A DNA stretch of 64,000 nucleotides from Streptomyces katrae. GTDB taxonomy: Bacteria; Actinomycetota; Actinomycetes; Streptomycetales; Streptomycetaceae. The notes under the pieces were generated by a model. The model was not told where the DNA came from, searched no databases, and was given only the letters and a program-made list of their open reading frames with translations. Made by a program: the position numbers and the translations under genes. Shown in pieces: positions 61,915 to 64,000 of the stretch. Location: contig NZ_JNZY01000005.1 in assembly GCF_000717655.1 (NCBI RefSeq), positions 62,001-126,000 of the forward strand. Direction: 5' to 3'. Each line of letters begins with the position of its first letter. Within the stretch, counting starts at the first letter, position 1.

Positions 61915-62828
61915 CGACCGTTCCGGCCCGCCGCGTCGGCCAGAATCGCCTCGAGGCGTGCCCGGCATTCGGCGACGAAGGCGGGGTAGGTGTGCCAGTA
62001 GTACGAGATGCCGCTCACGGCGACCGCGATCGCCCAGGCGCGGGCGCGGGCCCAGGTCGCTTCGTCGAGGTCCAGGACGTTCCAGTAGGCCTGTCGGGCT
62101 CGGGGCGGCAGGTCCCAGACGGTGGCGTGCTCGGCGTCGGGGAAGCCGACCGAGAGGGCTCCGAAGTCGATGACCGCGTGGAGCCTGCCCTCCCGGACCA
62201 GGAGGTTGGTGGGCTTGAGGTCCCCGTGCAGCCACACGTGGGGCCCGGAAGGCTCGGGCAGCACGAGCGCGGTGCGCCACAGCCGTTCCAGCGCGCCGAT
62301 GTCGAGCTCCGCACCCACGGTGGTGCGGCAGTCGTCGAGGGATCTGCCGAACCATTCGTCGCAGGCCTGCAGGCTGCCTCCGCGGTACCAGCTGAGGTCA
62401 TCCGCCCGAGTCGCCCCCATGAGGTCGACGGCGTGGAGTTCCCGCACGACCGCCGCCAGGTCGGCTCCGAAGGCGGCCCAGTCCCGGACGGTGTCCGGGC
62501 CTGCTTGGTCGCCGTCGAACCAGCGGTAGACGGACCAGACGAGCGGGAAGGCGTCGGTGGGCGTCCCGGCGTGGACGGGCTCGGGGACGGGACACGCGAG
62601 CCGGGATGCCAGGCGAGGGAGCCACTCCTGTTCCTTGTGCACGGACCGGGCGTTTTCGGCGGTTCGCGGGAGTCGCACGACCAGGTCTTCGCCGAGCCGG
62701 AACATGACGTTGTCCGTTCCCGCACCGGCCGGCGACAGAGGCAGGCCGGCCCACTCCGGGCGCTGCGCCTCCAGCAGCGTCCTGACGAGCGCCTGGTCGA
62801 TCGGGACCTCATTGTGGTGAAGCGTCAC
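61911..62828 (-). CDS. Aminoglycoside phosphotransferase (APH) family kinase
   Basis: The 305-residue protein starts at a GTG (VTLHHNEVPIDQALVRTLLE) with GGAGAAG eight bases upstream; the frame is open further to 62939 but the family begins here. It has the Lys-equivalent region DLVVRLPRTAENARS, the catalytic HGDLKPTNLLV loop (HGD...N), and VIDFGALSVGFPDAEH (the metal Asp). DLSWYRGGSL is the usual APH middle. It phosphorylates a small molecule or acts as a resistance-type enzyme; substrate unknown. Its TAA overlaps the FAD gene stop. Confidence 0.9.
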
Positions 62829-62916
62829 ATCCGCAGCTTCTCCGGTGGAGGGGACGGACGGCCAGTGATTTTCGTTCCAGGGTGCATTGTCAGTGGCGGC
62901 TGACATGATCCCTGGC

Positions 62917-63573
62917 ATGTCTGATACCACCCGTGCCATTGCCGAGTACTGGGACGCGGCCGCGACTGCGTTCGACGACGAGCCGGATCACGGCCTGCGT
63001 CAGGAGCACACCCGCACCGCGTGGGCCCGGATCATGAAATCGTGGCTCCCCCTCGGGCCGGCCGATGTGCTCGATGTCGGCTGCGGTACCGGGTCGTTGT
63101 CGCTGCTGCTGGCCGAGGCCGGGCACCGGGTCACCGGCGTGGACCTGGCGCCCCGGATGGTGGAGCAGGCCGAGGCCAAGCTCACGGCCGCGGGCTTTGC
63201 GGGCCGGTTCCTCGTCGGTGACGCCGCCGCTCCGCCGACCGGGCAGGAGCGGTACGACGTCGTACTTTCACGGCACCTGCTGTGGACCCTGCCCGATCCC
63301 GAGGCCGCGCTGCGGGAGTGGGTCGCGCGCCTCGGCCCGGGAGGCCGGCTGGTGCTGGTCGAAGGACGGTGGCGTGAAGCGGGCCAGAGCGGCGTGCCGT
63401 ATGTCGCCGGAGCCGAGTCACTGCCCTGGAACGGCGGTATCGCCGCCGAGGACCTGGCCGCCGCCGTCCGTCCCCTCGTGTCCGGCCTGCGCATCGAGCC
63501 GCTCAGCGGCGACGCCGCACTGTGGGGCGGACCCGTGACCGACGAGAGGTACGCGCTGATCGCCCTGGCCTGA
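62917..63573 (+). CDS. Class I SAM-dependent methyltransferase
   Basis: The 218-residue protein starts MSDTTRAIAEYWDAAATAFD and has VLDVGCGTGSLSLLLAEAGH (motif I), VTGVDLAPRMVEQAEAKL (motif II), FLVGDAAAPP, YDVVLSRHLLWTLPDPEAAL and RLGPGGRLVLVEGRWRE. A methyltransferase of the UbiE/COQ5-like type. A divergent promoter is shared with the APH kinase (88 bases apart), so both may respond together, but no operator is obvious. Substrate unknown. A long inverted repeat follows the stop. Confidence 0.9.
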   Translation: MSDTTRAIAEYWDAAATAFDDEPDHGLRQEHTRTAWARIMKSWLPLGPADVLDVGCGTGSLSLLLAEAGHRVTGVDLAPRMVEQAEAKLTAAGFAGRFLVGDAAAPPTGQERYDVVLSRHLLWTLPDPEAALREWVARLGPGGRLVLVEGRWREAGQSGVPYVAGAESLPWNGGIAAEDLAAAVRPLVSGLRIEPLSGDAALWGGPVTDERYALIALA

Positions 63574-63584
63574 CTGAGGAGCCC

Positions 63585-63648
63585 AGGGGTGTCGTCGAAG
63601 TAGCGTCGTCCGCGTGAGCCGGCCAGACGGGAGTTCGACGACACCCCT
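63585..63648. terminator. Long inverted repeat between convergent genes
   Basis: A perfect 15-base repeat AGGGGTGTCGTCGAA (63585-63599) and its complement (63634-63648) flank a 34-base loop. The right arm ends on the TAA stop of the Fur-family gene. It ends both transcripts or serves as a stabiliser. Confidence 0.65.
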
Positions 63649-64000
63649 TAGGCGCAGGAGGGGCACAGTCCGCGGTAGGTGACCTCGGCCTTGGACACCG
63701 TGAAGCCGAAGCGTTCCTCCGGCGGGAGGCCGGTGAGGGGATCCCCCGTGGGGTGGACGTCGCGGATGGTGCCGCAGCGGGAGCACACCAGGTGGTGGTG
63801 TGGGTGGTGCGCGTTGGGGTCGTACCGCTTGGCGCGGCCGTCCGTGGACAGCTCCACCACCTCGCCGAGGGCGACCAGTTCGCCCAAGGCGTTGTAGACG
63901 GTGGCCCGCGAGATCTCCGGCAGCCGCTCCACCGCACGCGCATGCACCTCGTCGGCCGTCAGGTGCACATGGTCCCCGTCGAGTACCTCGGCAACGACAC
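63648..64000 (-). CDS. Fur family metalloregulator, 5' end outside the window
   Basis: The frame is open to the right edge, so the N-terminus is missing (the first visible codons give VVAEVLDGDHVHLTADE). ERLPEISRATVYNALGELVALG is the winged-helix recognition unit, HHPHHHLVCSRCGTIRDV has His and CxxC zinc ligands, and the C-terminal LCPSCA is the second CxxC. All are conserved in the Fur/PerR/CatR group. Whether it senses iron, peroxide or zinc cannot be told from this fragment. No katA or other target is visible in the window. Confidence 0.9.
   Translation of the reverse strand, partial: VVAEVLDGDHVHLTADEVHARAVERLPEISRATVYNALGELVALGEVVELSTDGRAKRYDPNAHHPHHHLVCSRCGTIRDVHPTGDPLTGLPPEERFGFTVSKAEVTYRGLCPSCA

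Noticed and set aside
62829..62939. Longer N-terminus for the APH-type kinase
   Set aside because: The extra 37 residues have no family match, and they would run past the divergent methyltransferase's start; the GTG with GGAGAAG at 62828 fits the family.

Overview
This window is high-GC, densely coded actinomycete chromosome, almost certainly Streptomyces or a close relative. The evidence is the strong G/C third-position bias, frequent GTG/TTG starts, 4-base (ATGA/GTGA) or 1-base (TGATG) stop/start overlaps, alanine-rich secreted proteins, a mycothiol-dependent (maleylpyruvate isomerase-type) enzyme, AraC, TetR, XRE, Rrf2 and STAS regulators, and cysteine-free paralogues of ribosomal proteins L33 and L31. 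No tRNA, rRNA, CRISPR array, insertion sequence or prophage was recognised. The content reads as ordinary species-variable Streptomyces chromosome with several gene remnants.

Left part (1-20.7 kb): the end of a secreted tripeptidyl-aminopeptidase-type hydrolase; a small secreted protein; an aldo/keto reductase divergent from a TetR regulator; a polysaccharide deacetylase; a VOC protein; an Rrf2 regulator divergent from an NmrA-like reductase across four repeated half-sites; an ABC exporter; two divergent secreted proteins; an Ig-like remnant; a DNA-alkylation-repair-type protein; a Lys/Ala-rich winged-helix protein; a LacI pseudogene with an internal deletion; a tandem DUF4139 pair; a STAS protein; a hemerythrin; an SRPBCC protein; and a DUF1206 membrane protein.

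Middle part (20.7-48.7 kb): a complete respiratory nitrate reductase operon narGHJI on the minus strand; a secreted PI-PLC-like protein; a ferric-reductase-like flavohemoprotein; RNase HI with a Cys-containing tail; a nucleoside hydrolase; two small genes facing each other across two palindromes; a nitroreductase; a DUF5995 pair; an AraC regulator with a leaderless promoter; a phospholipase-D-type enzyme; a PLP decarboxylase coupled to a PIG-V-like mannosyltransferase; a methyltransferase; a SulP transporter; a secreted beta-lactamase-fold hydrolase; the L33/L31 paralogues; and a GPP34 protein.

Right part (48.7-64 kb): a secreted I36-type inhibitor beside an FHA-like gene and a Ser/Thr kinase whose extracellular domain is itself I36-like; an amidohydrolase divergent from a TetR regulator; an XRE/MmyB regulator; a three-gene membrane protein-XRE-quinone reductase operon behind strong palindromes; a coupled operon of a GGCT-SGNH fusion, a MAB_1171c-like membrane protein and an FAD monooxygenase; an aminoglycoside-phosphotransferase-fold kinase; a methyltransferase; and a partial Fur-family regulator.

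The best candidates for something undescribed are the kinase/FHA/I36 locus (49.3-51.4 kb, with 48.8 kb beside it) and the GGCT-SGNH/membrane/FAD operon (58.2-61.9 kb). Everything is read by eye from sequence. Family calls rest on visible motifs and memory of the families, not on searches.
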